Of a stretch of DNA of 64,000 nt, positions 1-6,550 are shown piece by piece. Both the position numbers and the translations under genes were made by a program. The notes below the pieces were generated by a model. It made no database searches, was not told the origin of the DNA, and saw nothing but the letters and a program-made list of their open reading frames with translations. Within the stretch, counting starts at the first letter, position 1, and every line of letters begins with the position of its first letter. The stretch is from JAIVJZ01 sp035645695. GTDB taxonomy: Bacteria > Acidobacteriota > Blastocatellia > Pyrinomonadales > Pyrinomonadaceae. The stretch lies in the NCBI GenBank assembly GCA_035645695.1, contig DASQMC010000080.1, positions 47,580-111,579 on the forward strand. The letters are read 5' to 3'.

Positions 1-2
1 TT

Positions 3-824
3 ATAGATGAATTAGATACCGGATGGGATAATTCAAAGGAAGCCACGAATTTTATTCATGGTTTATTCTATGCTGTGCGTGAGGTTAAATCGTTACGCAA
101 TGTCAAAGCTTTTGTTTCTTTACGGTCTGATATGTATAACGATTTGAGTTCGATACTACCCGACCCTGAAAAAATGCGAGAGGAAATAGAACGTTTTTCA
201 TGGAATCCTAAAACACTTCAGGGCCTGATTGCTAAACGTATCATTGCTAATTATCCTCTGCCTGATACCACACCTTTCACTGAGGCTATTGCGACTGTGT
301 TTGATGAGGGGGTTCTCGATTATATAATTAACCACTCTCTACAGAGGCCTCGTGAGGTAATAGAATTTTGTACGGCAGCTCTTAATGAATTTAGTAATCA
401 GATTTATTTTGACCGAACACTTAATAGGATAAGTTTTGATATCGTTAAGGCTGTAGAGGGTGATTTTTCTAAAAACAGATATGAGGATACCTGCAGAGAA
501 TATGAACATCAGTACCCAGATTTGCACATCTTTCTGTTAGGATTTGAAAATGGGCCTAAGTTTTATTCAATGAGTGATTTTAAAGCCAAGTTAGAAGACG
601 TGATGCTCATGGCGGTATATAAATTGGGTGTTGGCTCTTGGCTTAATAATAATTTCTCTCCTTCAAAATTAGTGGAAATATTATATGCAATCGGTTTCAT
701 CAAATTATATTCGCAAAGAGCTGACAAATATGTAGCATATTATGAGGAAACATTCTTGAATGTTGACTCTATCTCTAAGGTTAGAATTCATGAAGTTTTC
801 GTGCCTGCTATGAAGTGTCTTTAA
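3..824 (+). CDS. P-loop ATPase, Sll1717-like family (5' truncated by window)
   Basis: The reading frame is open from base 3, so the gene begins outside the window; the GTG at 75 is only an internal codon. The visible part starts at a Walker B-like IDELD followed by a helical stretch and the motif SLRSDMY, then RPREVIEF about 35 residues further on. This order (Walker B, sensor-like LRSD, then a winged-helix tail) fits the Sll1717-type P-loop ATPases, which are related to STAND/KAP-like NTPases and are often found on mobile DNA and in defence loci. The Walker A half is missing because of the window edge. No partner gene is visible on the right, since the next gene is on the opposite strand. 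Function is unproven; the family call rests on recalled motifs. Confidence 0.55.
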   Translation: MDELDTGWDNSKEATNFIHGLFYAVREVKSLRNVKAFVSLRSDMYNDLSSILPDPEKMREEIERFSWNPKTLQGLIAKRIIANYPLPDTTPFTEAIATVFDEGVLDYIINHSLQRPREVIEFCTAALNEFSNQIYFDRTLNRISFDIVKAVEGDFSKNRYEDTCREYEHQYPDLHIFLLGFENGPKFYSMSDFKAKLEDVMLMAVYKLGVGSWLNNNFSPSKLVEILYAIGFIKLYSQRADKYVAYYEETFLNVDSISKVRIHEVFVPAMKCL

Positions 825-906
825 CTGCCGACCTTTGAGGCAACGGCACACTCTCAATAGATATGGCAATGACGCACAATTTATGATGTATGTGCTGCTT
901 ACCATC

Positions 907-1242
907 TCAGCAAACTATTGTCCTTTTGTGCGCGAACTTTGTGTAAGATGATAGTATCTCTTCCCATGACCTAGGCCGTGGGATACGCGCCAGCAACTTC
1001 TCGCGGATAAGCTGCTCATCAGATGCCGAAAGATGTAAATCACTTAACTTCTTATCCGCGCCCCGCCAGAACTTTTCCTGTAAGACTTTGTTAGAACAAT
1101 CCTGCTCTTTGATGGTTCCAAAGTAAGCTACGAAGCGATTGCGCGGCTCGCCTGTCACTTCATCTCGATAGCTTTCGATAATCTCTACTTTGAGAGAGTA
1201 GTTTCTATCACTTTGTAAATATTTTTTGAATCTTAAATACAT
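907..1242 (-). CDS. Hypothetical protein, 111 aa
   Basis: I do not recognise a named family. The N-terminal 45 residues (YLRFKKYLQ, then KVEIIESYRDE and RNRFVAYFG) look like the short beta-hairpin found at the start of some DDE transposases, but the protein ends long before any catalytic domain could appear. The C-terminal half is helical and charged, with a PRPRSWEEIL segment. The ATG at 1242 has only a weak purine stretch upstream. It is convergent with the ATPase gene and preceded by the 600-base non-coding stretch. It may be a small accessory protein of the element or a truncated transposase-like fragment. Confidence 0.5.
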   Translation of the reverse strand: MYLRFKKYLQSDRNYSLKVEIIESYRDEVTGEPRNRFVAYFGTIKEQDCSNKVLQEKFWRGADKKLSDLHLSASDEQLIREKLLARIPRPRSWEEILSSYTKFAHKRTIVC

Positions 1243-1252
1243 AGTTAATTCT

Positions 1253-1365
1253 AGTATCCAGCTACGTAGTTTTATGGGTCAGAGAATTATTAGGCGGAGC
1301 AGCGTTGACCTGCCTGTATGCGACAAATTCTTATTAACCCTAATCCAGTAGCCAGCTACGCAGTT
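1253..1365. repeat. Pair of 19-bp direct repeats, 94 bp apart
   Basis: AGTATCCAGCTACGTAGTT at 1253-1271 recurs as AGTAGCCAGCTACGCAGTT at 1347-1365, 17 of 19 bases identical. The first copy contains the palindrome CTACGTAG. Only two copies were seen, so this is not a convincing iteron array; a protein-binding pair is possible. Confidence 0.5.
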
Positions 1366-1639
1366 CTGCGATAGATGTATTCACGGGGCAGGCAACATGG
1401 TTACAGGGCTTTAGCCTAGCAGGGCGAAGTAAACGAAAGTTTTCTCACCTATCAAACCGATGATGTCGAAGCCACTACTTAGATAGCCTCATTCCTCACT
1501 CTCGATACTTCTCACCATAGCCCTATTGAGCTTCAGCTCACTCCGCTCATAAATCGCCCAATCGTTTTTCGATATTGAGTTTGAATCATGTATCGGCTTC
1601 CACCATAAAAATTCGCTGGGGCGAATCTGGGCGCAAAGG

Positions 1640-1682
1640 GGAGAGAGCCCGGACGCTATCAGAACTAAGTCCGGGCCTCTCC
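1640..1682. other. Strong hairpin with 14-bp stem
   Basis: The left arm GGAGAGAGCCCGGAC (1640-1654) pairs with GTCCGGGCCTCTCC (1669-1682) with one bulged A and a 14-nt loop. There is no U-run on either strand, so it is not a canonical terminator. It may be an RNA structural element or a protein site. Confidence 0.5.
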
Positions 1683-1843
1683 TCACAACTTAATGCGAAA
1701 AACTTTCAAACAACTTATTGACCAACGGCCAGTATCGCAATTATCAATTCATAAAGAGATGGCGTGACACCATGACTTTAACACCCGCATTAAATACCTG
1801 CGTTGGAAGAACTCGTTAAGAATTCATTCTTTCGGCAGAGACC

Positions 1844-2707
1844 TCAGAATGGAATTGACTCGTCACTCTCTTCATATTCTCTTTCGCTGATATAGAGTTC
1901 AGGGTGCTTGCTCTGTTCAATGAGGAATTCCACTGTGTCTGACCTTCCGTTTATCCTCAAAAAAGACCCTAACTCTCTGTATACGGTAGTGGGAATAATC
2001 GGCATATTCCTGTAAACATCGCTGGCTAAAGACTCCGCGCATAGAAGCACGCTGTTGATTGAACACGACCCTCGGTAAACCTCCTCCGCCATTGCACGCA
2101 ACGCCGTCCGCTCGGACTTGAATTTAGGAATGACAGGATTGAGCCTAGATAGTCGCTTAGAAATTTCATCGCTTATCGCATCAATCGCTTTTTTGTCTAT
2201 ATCGTTTTCGTCGCCGTCAGGCGAAACAAAAAAAGGTGATGTATTCTCTGTGATAGTCTCTGCTGTAGTCTCTGTTAAGGATTCCGCACTTTCTATTGAA
2301 TCGTTCCGCGGGTTACTTGCTTTCCGATTCTTTAGAAACTCAAGAAACGATTCTGAAAACTTCTCACTGTCGAGAAAGTAGTGAACAGTCGGATTGCCGT
2401 TGGCTCTCATCACTTTAGTTTCCAGAATGCCCTTAGCTTCAAGATTCTTGCGGGCTTTCTTAACCTCATATTCACTAAGGCAGATTTCGTTTTCCCATTC
2501 CTTATATGTCTTATAAATAAATCCATCTGCTCTCCGGCCTTTGTCTGTCCAGTACAGGAGTTGAGAAAGAAATAATGCAGCGTCAATTGAACCTGTGTAA
2601 TGGATAAACTCGACGGGAATTGTCAGGACATTGTTCTGCCCTGTTAGTGATTTAATCAGTGTGAATATGTCTGAGCGATAACTATCCTTCTGTTCTGGTT
2701 TGTTCAT
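1844..2707 (-). CDS. Winged-helix replication-type protein (phage/plasmid)
   Basis: A protein of 287 residues whose residues about 20-125 form a winged helix typical of phage replication/DnaD-like N-termini: a hydrophobic segment FIHYTGSIDAALFLSQLLYW, then FIYKTYKEWENE and LEAKGILETK, then NPTVHYFLD. The middle is Ser/Thr-rich and the C-terminal half is helical. I set the start at the ATG at 2707 because AAAGGTG lies five bases upstream; a longer frame from 2743 would overlap the upstream gene. It follows the excisionase-like gene by 13 bases on the same strand, so the two are probably co-transcribed. It likely acts in replication or regulation of the element; the exact role is inferred. Confidence 0.6.
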   Translation of the reverse strand: MNKPEQKDSYRSDIFTLIKSLTGQNNVLTIPVEFIHYTGSIDAALFLSQLLYWTDKGRRADGFIYKTYKEWENEICLSEYEVKKARKNLEAKGILETKVMRANGNPTVHYFLDSEKFSESFLEFLKNRKASNPRNDSIESAESLTETTAETITENTSPFFVSPDGDENDIDKKAIDAISDEISKRLSRLNPVIPKFKSERTALRAMAEEVYRGSCSINSVLLCAESLASDVYRNMPIIPTTVYRELGSFLRINGRSDTVEFLIEQSKHPELYISEREYEESDESIPF

Positions 2708-2720
2708 GTCAACACCTTTG

Positions 2721-2954
2721 TTAGTTGCTGTCTGCCTGCTCACTCGCTGACAAGTATTTCTCGATATGGCTTTTGCCTATCCTCAAAATATTCCCGCCAC
2801 AAAGCCTGTAACAGTCAAGTCTGCCCCGCTTGACCTTACGCCAGACGGTGATAGGAGAGACGCCTATGAGCCGTGCAGTTTCTTCAACGCTGTATTTAGT
2901 TTCGCTTGCTTTATCTACAGTCATTGCTGTTGTGCCCACAGTTACTGAAATCAT
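2721..2954 (-). CDS. Excisionase-like helix-turn-helix protein (HTH_17 type)
   Basis: A 77-residue protein with a MerR/excisionase-type helix-turn-helix: YSVEETARLIGVSPITVWRK, then KRGRLDCYRL and a C-terminal ILRIGKSHIEKYL strand-helix. That is the standard layout of the single-domain HTH_17 proteins used by plasmids, phages and integrative elements to control excision or gene expression. The ATG at 2954 has GGAG seven bases upstream; an alternative TTG at 2990 has none. An AGTTAACT palindrome at 2979-2986 lies just upstream of the start, and the same core occurs in the promoter of the methyltransferase gene. Whether it directs excision or replication control cannot be decided here. Confidence 0.7.
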   Translation of the reverse strand: MISVTVGTTAMTVDKASETKYSVEETARLIGVSPITVWRKVKRGRLDCYRLCGGNILRIGKSHIEKYLSASEQADSN

Positions 2955-3099
2955 GTCCGTTACTCCAATAGTGCTTTTAGTTAACTCCAATTACATACTT
3001 ATAATGATGCATGGAATTCAGAAAAGGATGTGCGTAACTATGTGAAAACAAAAGGCTTGACGGGTTGATAGGTGGCAAGGCGCGAGGTCGCGTTTTGTG

Positions 3100-4455
3100 T
3101 CAAGCTGCAACGCCTATATTGGTGGTAACCTCGGCGCGAGAAACTGTAACGTGACTCTTAGCACCCTGCTCCTCTTCGAGCATTTTTGCGATGCGAGCAT
3201 TACTCGTCGTGACTGCCCTGTCGTCCGCGTCGAGACCCATGAAACGGCGACCTAGCTTGAGTGCGGCAATGCCTGTTGTCCCTCCACCCAAGAACGGGTC
3301 GAGTATCAGGTCGCCGGGCTTGGTGAATCGGCGCACGATGTCATTCATGCCGCTGACGCTCTGGCCCCATTCGTGATGCTCCTTGTCGCGCACGTCACTT
3401 GTGAACTTGTCGTAACGCCAGTCACCGTCATATTTCCCTTTGACGAACCAGAGCACAGGCTTACAGGTGGTTATCACTTTATGACTCCACACCTGCGCTT
3501 TCGCCCCGGGCATGTCGTAATTGCAAATCCAGTGATACTTGATGCCGGGAACTCGCGTCATCAGTGCCAAAATTTCGGGAAGGTAAACGTGCCCGGTCAT
3601 CACGAGCATAGAACCTCCCGGTTTCAATGCCTTGAATGCGAGTTGTGCCAAGGTCTCGTAAACTGACAAATACTCTTTCGGATATGGTGGGTCGGTGATG
3701 ATAACGTCAACCACTTCCGGCTTGATTTTATTCACAGCTTTCTCGATTGTGCTCCGGGCTATCAAGTAACGCCTCGGCGCTTCAATGATTCGCGCAGGAG
3801 CGAGTTGTTGCTTCTCCGTCCTGACCATGCTGCGGGCATCTTTTACATTCTTAGCCTTACCCGACGAAACCTTCTCGACAACCGCCCTACGGTCGTTTAT
3901 CGAAAGAGTGGAGACCTGTCTGGCCTCCGGAATAGTGATGACTCTATTGGAGACGGCCTCCAACAATTCAGGCGCACTTGCTGCCACCTTCTTTGCAGCG
4001 GCTACGTAGGTAGCATTCGTACCTGTGAGAGACGCAGCTTGCTTGGCAGCATGAATCACCTTTTCAACTTTTTTAGAACCCGTTCCGGCTCTATTACTCC
4101 TCTTATCACCACCGCCTACACTCATGTTGGCTTTCGCCTCCATTGCCAACAGTTTCTCGACCTCGAGCGCTACGACAGCCTTTTGAGAACTAGAGAGATG
4201 ACGCCTGTGTAGATTAAGCGATAGGATAAATTCGATAAGCGACCCTTTGCCCGGCCACTCCCGCAGTTGGAGATTCATGCCAAGTTCAACGCAGGCGCGG
4301 TGGCGAGCTCGCCCGTCAACAATCTTGCCTCTAAAAGTCCAGATAGCTTCTTGTAGTCCGTTACGCTGAATATCCTGTTTCAATGCGGTGAACTCTTCTG
4401 CGTTCATCAACGGGAATAGGTTTGTAATCTCATGCGCTTCAATTTCAATATTCAT
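3100..4455 (-). CDS. ParB-like nuclease domain fused to DNA methyltransferase
   Basis: A 451-residue fusion. Residues about 1-110 are a ParB N-terminal domain (GKIVDGRARHRACVELG and then LNLHRRHLSSSQKAV). Residues about 115-225 are a helical basic linker. Residues about 235-435 are a beta-class DNA methyltransferase: motif IV DPPYP comes before the AdoMet-binding motif DPFLGGGTTGIAALKLG. DPPY points to adenine-N6 or cytosine-N4 methylation of DNA. Such fusions are common on phages and integrative elements, where they are thought to protect or mark DNA; no cognate restriction gene is next to it. It has its own promoter at 4654-4682 and a leader of about 190 nt with a hairpin. The target site cannot be read from the sequence. 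Confidence 0.85.
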   Translation of the reverse strand: MNIEIEAHEITNLFPLMNAEEFTALKQDIQRNGLQEAIWTFRGKIVDGRARHRACVELGMNLQLREWPGKGSLIEFILSLNLHRRHLSSSQKAVVALEVEKLLAMEAKANMSVGGGDKRSNRAGTGSKKVEKVIHAAKQAASLTGTNATYVAAAKKVAASAPELLEAVSNRVITIPEARQVSTLSINDRRAVVEKVSSGKAKNVKDARSMVRTEKQQLAPARIIEAPRRYLIARSTIEKAVNKIKPEVVDVIITDPPYPKEYLSVYETLAQLAFKALKPGGSMLVMTGHVYLPEILALMTRVPGIKYHWICNYDMPGAKAQVWSHKVITTCKPVLWFVKGKYDGDWRYDKFTSDVRDKEHHEWGQSVSGMNDIVRRFTKPGDLILDPFLGGGTTGIAALKLGRRFMGLDADDRAVTTSNARIAKMLEEEQGAKSHVTVSRAEVTTNIGVAA

Positions 4456-4561
4456 CTTTTTCTCCTGAATTTAAGTCGCCGATTATTTTTGGGCACGGCT
4501 CCGCCTTGATGTGATTTATGAGGTCACAATCCGATGGAATAATTAAGTTTTTTGCTTATTG

Positions 4562-4581
4562 GCTAACCTCCGCAGGTTAGC
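4562..4581 (-). other. Hairpin in methyltransferase leader
   Basis: GCTAACCT and AGGTTAGC form a perfect 8-bp stem with a 4-nt loop. It lies about 105 nt upstream of the start codon, within the predicted leader transcript. There is no U-run after it. It could influence leader folding or be a protein site. Confidence 0.4.
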
Positions 4582-4653
4582 GTTGGGTGAGATTGGCGCT
4601 TATCGCTAATTGTCAAAGTCAGCTTAAATCCATTGCTCTTGCTGACAGACGCC

Positions 4654-4682
4654 ACTATAACGAAAAAAGTTAACTTTGTCAA
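4654..4682 (-). promoter_or_regulatory. Sigma70-type promoter of the ParB-methyltransferase gene with a palindrome in its spacer
   Basis: On the minus strand TTGACA (4682-4677) is followed by a 17-bp spacer and TATAGT (4659-4654), a near-consensus promoter. The 12-bp palindrome AAAGTTAACTTT (4666-4677) sits in the spacer and overlaps the -35, the expected place for a repressor operator. Its core AGTTAACT recurs at 2979-2986 in front of the excisionase-like gene. Confidence 0.7.
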
Positions 4683-4867
4683 TAACTGTTTTATCATCAA
4701 CAGTTTACGTCAAGTATTAAATTGAGTTTTTTGTGACATTAGGTGCTTTGTTTAATGCTTGACAGTTTGTCAGGTGAAGAAAATAAACTGATGTTGTGGT
4801 AATTGGATAGATATTAAGGTCATAAAAATACTTGAGACATCAACCCTCATGGTTGAAGGGTTGATTC

Positions 4868-5000
4868 ATGTGTAGACATTGTGGACACGCTATCGGCTAC
4901 CACTTGGCTTGAGGATGAGAAATGCATGGCAAAGGACTGCGAATGTCCCGGTTATGAGCCATCTGAAGAAGAGACAAGGCTGTTTCCCCTTCCAAAATAA
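4868..5000 (+). pseudogene. Small zinc-ribbon protein gene with a +1 frame break
   Basis: An ATG at 4868 with GAAGGG seven bases upstream opens a frame reading MCRHCGHAIGYHLA and then stops. The frame shifted by +1 continues WLEDEKCMAKDCECPGYEP and further acidic residues to a stop at 4998-5000. Joined, the two give a compact CxxC...C-x4-CxC zinc-ribbon layout with a CPGY-like end, which matches many small zinc-binding proteins of plasmids and actinophages. The break lies between about 4880 and 4905. It may be a real frameshift mutation, a sequencing error or, less likely, programmed frameshifting. The joint protein would be about 43 residues. Confidence 0.45.
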
Positions 5001-5063
5001 GCAGCCATTGAACCGCCTTGCGGGTGTGCTAAGTATGTTAATGCCTTTACAATCTCAGAACGA

Positions 5064-5288
5064 TTATCTTTTCTTTTTCGCGCTGTGCTCATAAACGAGC
5101 AAGTCACCAACCTGACATTGCAACTCCTTACATAACTTTGCCAGCGTATTCATGCCAAGCATCTTAAACTCACCGCTCCAGAGCTGCGCTGACTTCTCCT
5201 TTGAGCCGCCTATCTTCTTCCAGAGCTGAAATGCATTCGCGATGCCCCGGCTCTCTGCTACGTGTCGGATATGAGAGTTCACTTTCAT
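5064..5288 (-). CDS. XRE-family repressor, leaderless
   Basis: A 74-residue single-domain Cro/C1-type protein: VNSHIRHVAESRGIANAFQL, then a recognition region around SGEFKMLGMNTLAKLCKEL and the ending VGDLLVYE, as in YozG-like HTH_26 proteins. I choose the ATG at 5288. A longer frame from 5324 would start inside the promoter -35. The -10 TATGAT ends six bases before the ATG, so the predicted transcript starts at the start codon, without a leader. An imperfect operator overlaps the promoter and a perfect version lies in the promoter of the divergent SWIM gene, so it probably represses itself and its neighbour. Confidence 0.8.
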   Translation of the reverse strand: MKVNSHIRHVAESRGIANAFQLWKKIGGSKEKSAQLWSGEFKMLGMNTLAKLCKELQCQVGDLLVYEHSAKKKR

Positions 5289-5294
5289 GAGCGC

Positions 5295-5324
5295 ATCATA
5301 ACGGAATCCCGTAACTAGCGTCAA
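5295..5324 (-). promoter_or_regulatory. Promoter of the XRE gene with embedded operator
   Basis: On the minus strand TTGACG (5324-5319), an 18-bp spacer and TATGAT (5300-5295) form the promoter. The spacer contains TAACGGAATCCCGTAA (5299-5314), an imperfect copy of the perfect palindrome in the divergent promoter. The predicted transcription start coincides with the ATG at 5288, giving a leaderless mRNA. Confidence 0.65.
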
Positions 5325-5365
5325 GGAGTTAGTTCATATTTGTTACTGAAAGGAGTAAATTTAGC

Positions 5366-5394
5366 TTGACAAGGGTTACGGAATTCCGTAATAT
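5366..5394 (+). promoter_or_regulatory. Consensus promoter of the SWIM gene with perfect palindromic operator
   Basis: TTGACA (5366-5371), a 17-bp spacer and TAATAT (5389-5394) form a near-perfect sigma70 promoter. The spacer and part of the -10 are a 16-bp perfect palindrome, TTACGGAATTCCGTAA (5376-5391). A repressor bound there would block RNA polymerase. The divergent XRE gene is the obvious source of that repressor. Confidence 0.75.
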
Positions 5395-5453
5395 ATCTAT
5401 AAGTTTATAGAGCACATCTGCTCTAATTTCTTTGAAAGGGTGACCCTAGAAAG

Positions 5454-5762
5454 ATGATTCAGCTTCAAGACGCTAAACAACTCGAACGCGCCATTGAGCG
5501 AGCGCGACAGAGCAGGCTAGTCGTCCGCCACACGTCCACCTCCAGAATGTACCATGTGGAGAATTTAGATAATGGACAGGTCTATACCTGCAACTTCTTC
5601 GTGCGAAGCTCAGATAGAGCGAGATTTGGACACTGTACTTGCAAGGCTGGACAAAACAACAAAGAGTGTAAACATCTCGCCTGTGCTGCCGCTCTCAATA
5701 TGTATGACGCGACTGTGAGACGAACTGCTGCGATGGTCGCACAGATGCCGAAAGCTGCTTAA
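5454..5762 (+). CDS. Small SWIM zinc-finger protein
   Basis: A 102-residue protein. Residues about 61-75 give CTC-x9-CKH, the CxCxnCxH signature of the SWIM zinc finger, a DNA- or protein-binding fold. The N-terminal half (residues 20-55) looks like a small beta-sheet with YHVENLDNGQVYTC. Nothing else is fused to it, unlike SWI2/SNF2- or transposase-linked SWIM domains. It is driven by the operator-bearing promoter at 5366-5394; the leader starts near 5401 and carries a small AGAGCA/TGCTCT hairpin at 5409-5424. The ribosome site is weak: AGAAAG touches the ATG and GAAAGGG is 13 bases away. It is probably the main gene controlled by the XRE repressor. Confidence 0.7.
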   Translation: MIQLQDAKQLERAIERARQSRLVVRHTSTSRMYHVENLDNGQVYTCNFFVRSSDRARFGHCTCKAGQNNKECKHLACAAALNMYDATVRRTAAMVAQMPKAA

Positions 5763-5841
5763 ACAGCAAACAGAGAGGTAAGTGCTGGAACACTCGCCTC
5801 TCCTCCACATCCACCTTTTCACCAGCTAGGAGAAAGATTTG

Positions 5842-6162
5842 ATGCAGAACGAAATTACCACCCTAGAGGATAGACCCGCAACGCAAAGCACGCCCCTCTT
5901 TTCACTTGGGCATATCTACGCCACACCGGGCGCGATAGACGCTCTCAGTGAATCGGGACAATTGCCGGATGAGTTTTTGCGTCGTCACCAAACTGGCGAC
6001 TGGGGCGAGGTCTGCGATGCCGACAATCGAGAAAATAAGTTTTCGATTGCTAACGGGTTCCGCATCCTTAGCGCGTATCGCACGAGCGGAGGCACTAATT
6101 TGTGGGTTATCACGGAAGCTGACCGCTCGGTTACTACGTTGCTTTTGCCGAGTGAATATTAG
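5842..6162 (+). CDS. Plasmid-related small protein
   Basis: A 106-residue protein of a conserved but uncharacterised type seen on plasmids and integrative elements. The visible hallmarks are LGHIYATPGAIDAL, FLRRHQTGDWGEV, NGFRILSAYRT and the ending ITEADRSVTTLLLPSEY, in the usual order and length. The ATG at 5842 has AGGAG nine bases upstream; the TTG just before it is not needed. It follows the SWIM gene by 79 bases and is probably in the same operon. A hairpin at 6168-6206 closes it. Its function is not known to me. Confidence 0.75.
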   Translation: MQNEITTLEDRPATQSTPLFSLGHIYATPGAIDALSESGQLPDEFLRRHQTGDWGEVCDADNRENKFSIANGFRILSAYRTSGGTNLWVITEADRSVTTLLLPSEY

Positions 6163-6167
6163 AAGCG

Positions 6168-6206
6168 AGGCGAGCCGTCAACGCTTCGTAGCGCAGCGGC
6201 TCGCCT
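6168..6206 (+). terminator. Hairpin terminator after the plasmid-related gene
   Basis: AGGCGAGCCG (6168-6177) pairs with CGGCTCGCCT (6197-6206), and a smaller CGCT/AGCG stem forms inside the loop. The U-run is weak (TTAAG), so termination may be inefficient. Confidence 0.5.
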
Positions 6207-6329
6207 TAAGCGATGTAGTATAATTACTGAAAGTTAGGTAATAGGAGAGTGGATGATTTCAAGTTTTTGAGGTCGCCGCTTAGCGTGTAAGTGATTGATA
6301 ATAAAGGGCTGAATTTGAAATCTCTGAAC

Positions 6330-6372
6330 CATGACTGCCAGTCATGCGCTCTCCCAGCTGAGCTACGGCCCC
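6330..6372 (-). tRNA. tRNA-Ala(GGC), 5' part only; junction with the element
   Basis: On the minus strand the sequence begins GGGGCCG (acceptor), then TA, a D-arm GCTC...GAGC, and an anticodon arm CATGA-CTGGCAG-TCATG with anticodon GGC. The next bases should be the variable loop, T-arm and an acceptor strand complementary to GGGGCCG. Instead GTTCAGAGAT, TTCAAAT and unpaired bases follow. TTCAAAT falls where the T-loop should be, but its flanks do not pair and no acceptor 3' strand exists. The gene is therefore broken, apparently by integration of the element. The true 3' half may lie at the other end of the element. Confidence 0.7.
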
Positions 6373-6471
6373 TTGGGTGGTTGTGTCGTGTGGGCGACGA
6401 ATGGAGAGAGTAGCTTAGGGCGCGAAAAGTCGTCAAGCGCACGTTATGGGCGGGCGCGCGGGAGGGGCGAG

Positions 6472-6513
6472 AAAAACAGAGGCTGCCTGTTTGTGATAAG
6501 GCGTCCTCTGTTT
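6472..6513 (-). terminator. Rho-independent terminator of the enoyl-CoA hydratase gene
   Basis: On the minus strand AAACAGAGG pairs with CCTCTGTTT around an internal CCT/AGG pair, and a T5 run follows. It lies about 40 bases after the stop codon. Confidence 0.7.
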
Positions 6514-6550
6514 CGCCGTGCGGGAGTTGTTTTGTCTGTCCGCCGTGGAA

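Larger units (their letters stand above)
1243..1843. other. 600-base non-coding stretch of the element
   Basis: No convincing gene is present. A 65-codon frame on the minus strand at 1489-1686 has no Shine-Dalgarno site and runs through a strong hairpin, so I do not call it. The stretch contains a 19-bp imperfect direct repeat and a long hairpin, listed separately. It could be an origin, a leader or an unrecognised RNA. Confidence 0.4.
4456..4867. other. Intergenic control region between methyltransferase and zinc-ribbon gene
   Basis: This AT-rich stretch holds the minus-strand methyltransferase promoter (4654-4682), its leader hairpin (4562-4581) and, on the plus strand near 4762, a TTGACA hexamer inside a short TGACA/TGTCA palindrome without a clear -10. 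No other gene is seen. Confidence 0.5.
1..6329. mobile_element. Right end of an integrated plasmid/ICE-like element, 5' part outside the window
   Basis: This stretch is visibly AT-richer than everything to its right and contains only accessory-type genes: a P-loop ATPase, a winged-helix replication-type protein, an excisionase-like HTH, a ParB-methyltransferase fusion, an XRE repressor, a SWIM protein and a plasmid-related small protein. It stops abruptly at the anticodon arm of a tRNA-Ala gene, a classic integrase target. No integrase, relaxase or conjugation gene is visible, so the left end and probably the integrase lie outside the window. The extent to the left is unknown. It could instead be a decayed remnant. 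Confidence 0.65.

Noticed and set aside
1489..1686. 65-codon minus-strand frame
   Set aside because: No ribosome site, and it crosses the strong hairpin at 1640-1682; no recognisable motif.
4879..5094. 71-codon plus-strand frame starting at TTG
   Set aside because: It runs through the zinc-ribbon pieces in the third frame, has no ribosome site and an unlikely composition.
1..6329. Integrase, relaxase or transposase in the element
   Set aside because: No frame shows tyrosine- or serine-recombinase, relaxase or DDE motifs; the only hint is the short hairpin-like N-terminus of the 111-residue hypothetical protein.
6300..6372. Intron-split tRNA
   Set aside because: Group I introns in bacterial tRNAs interrupt the anticodon loop; here the whole anticodon arm is intact and the break follows it.
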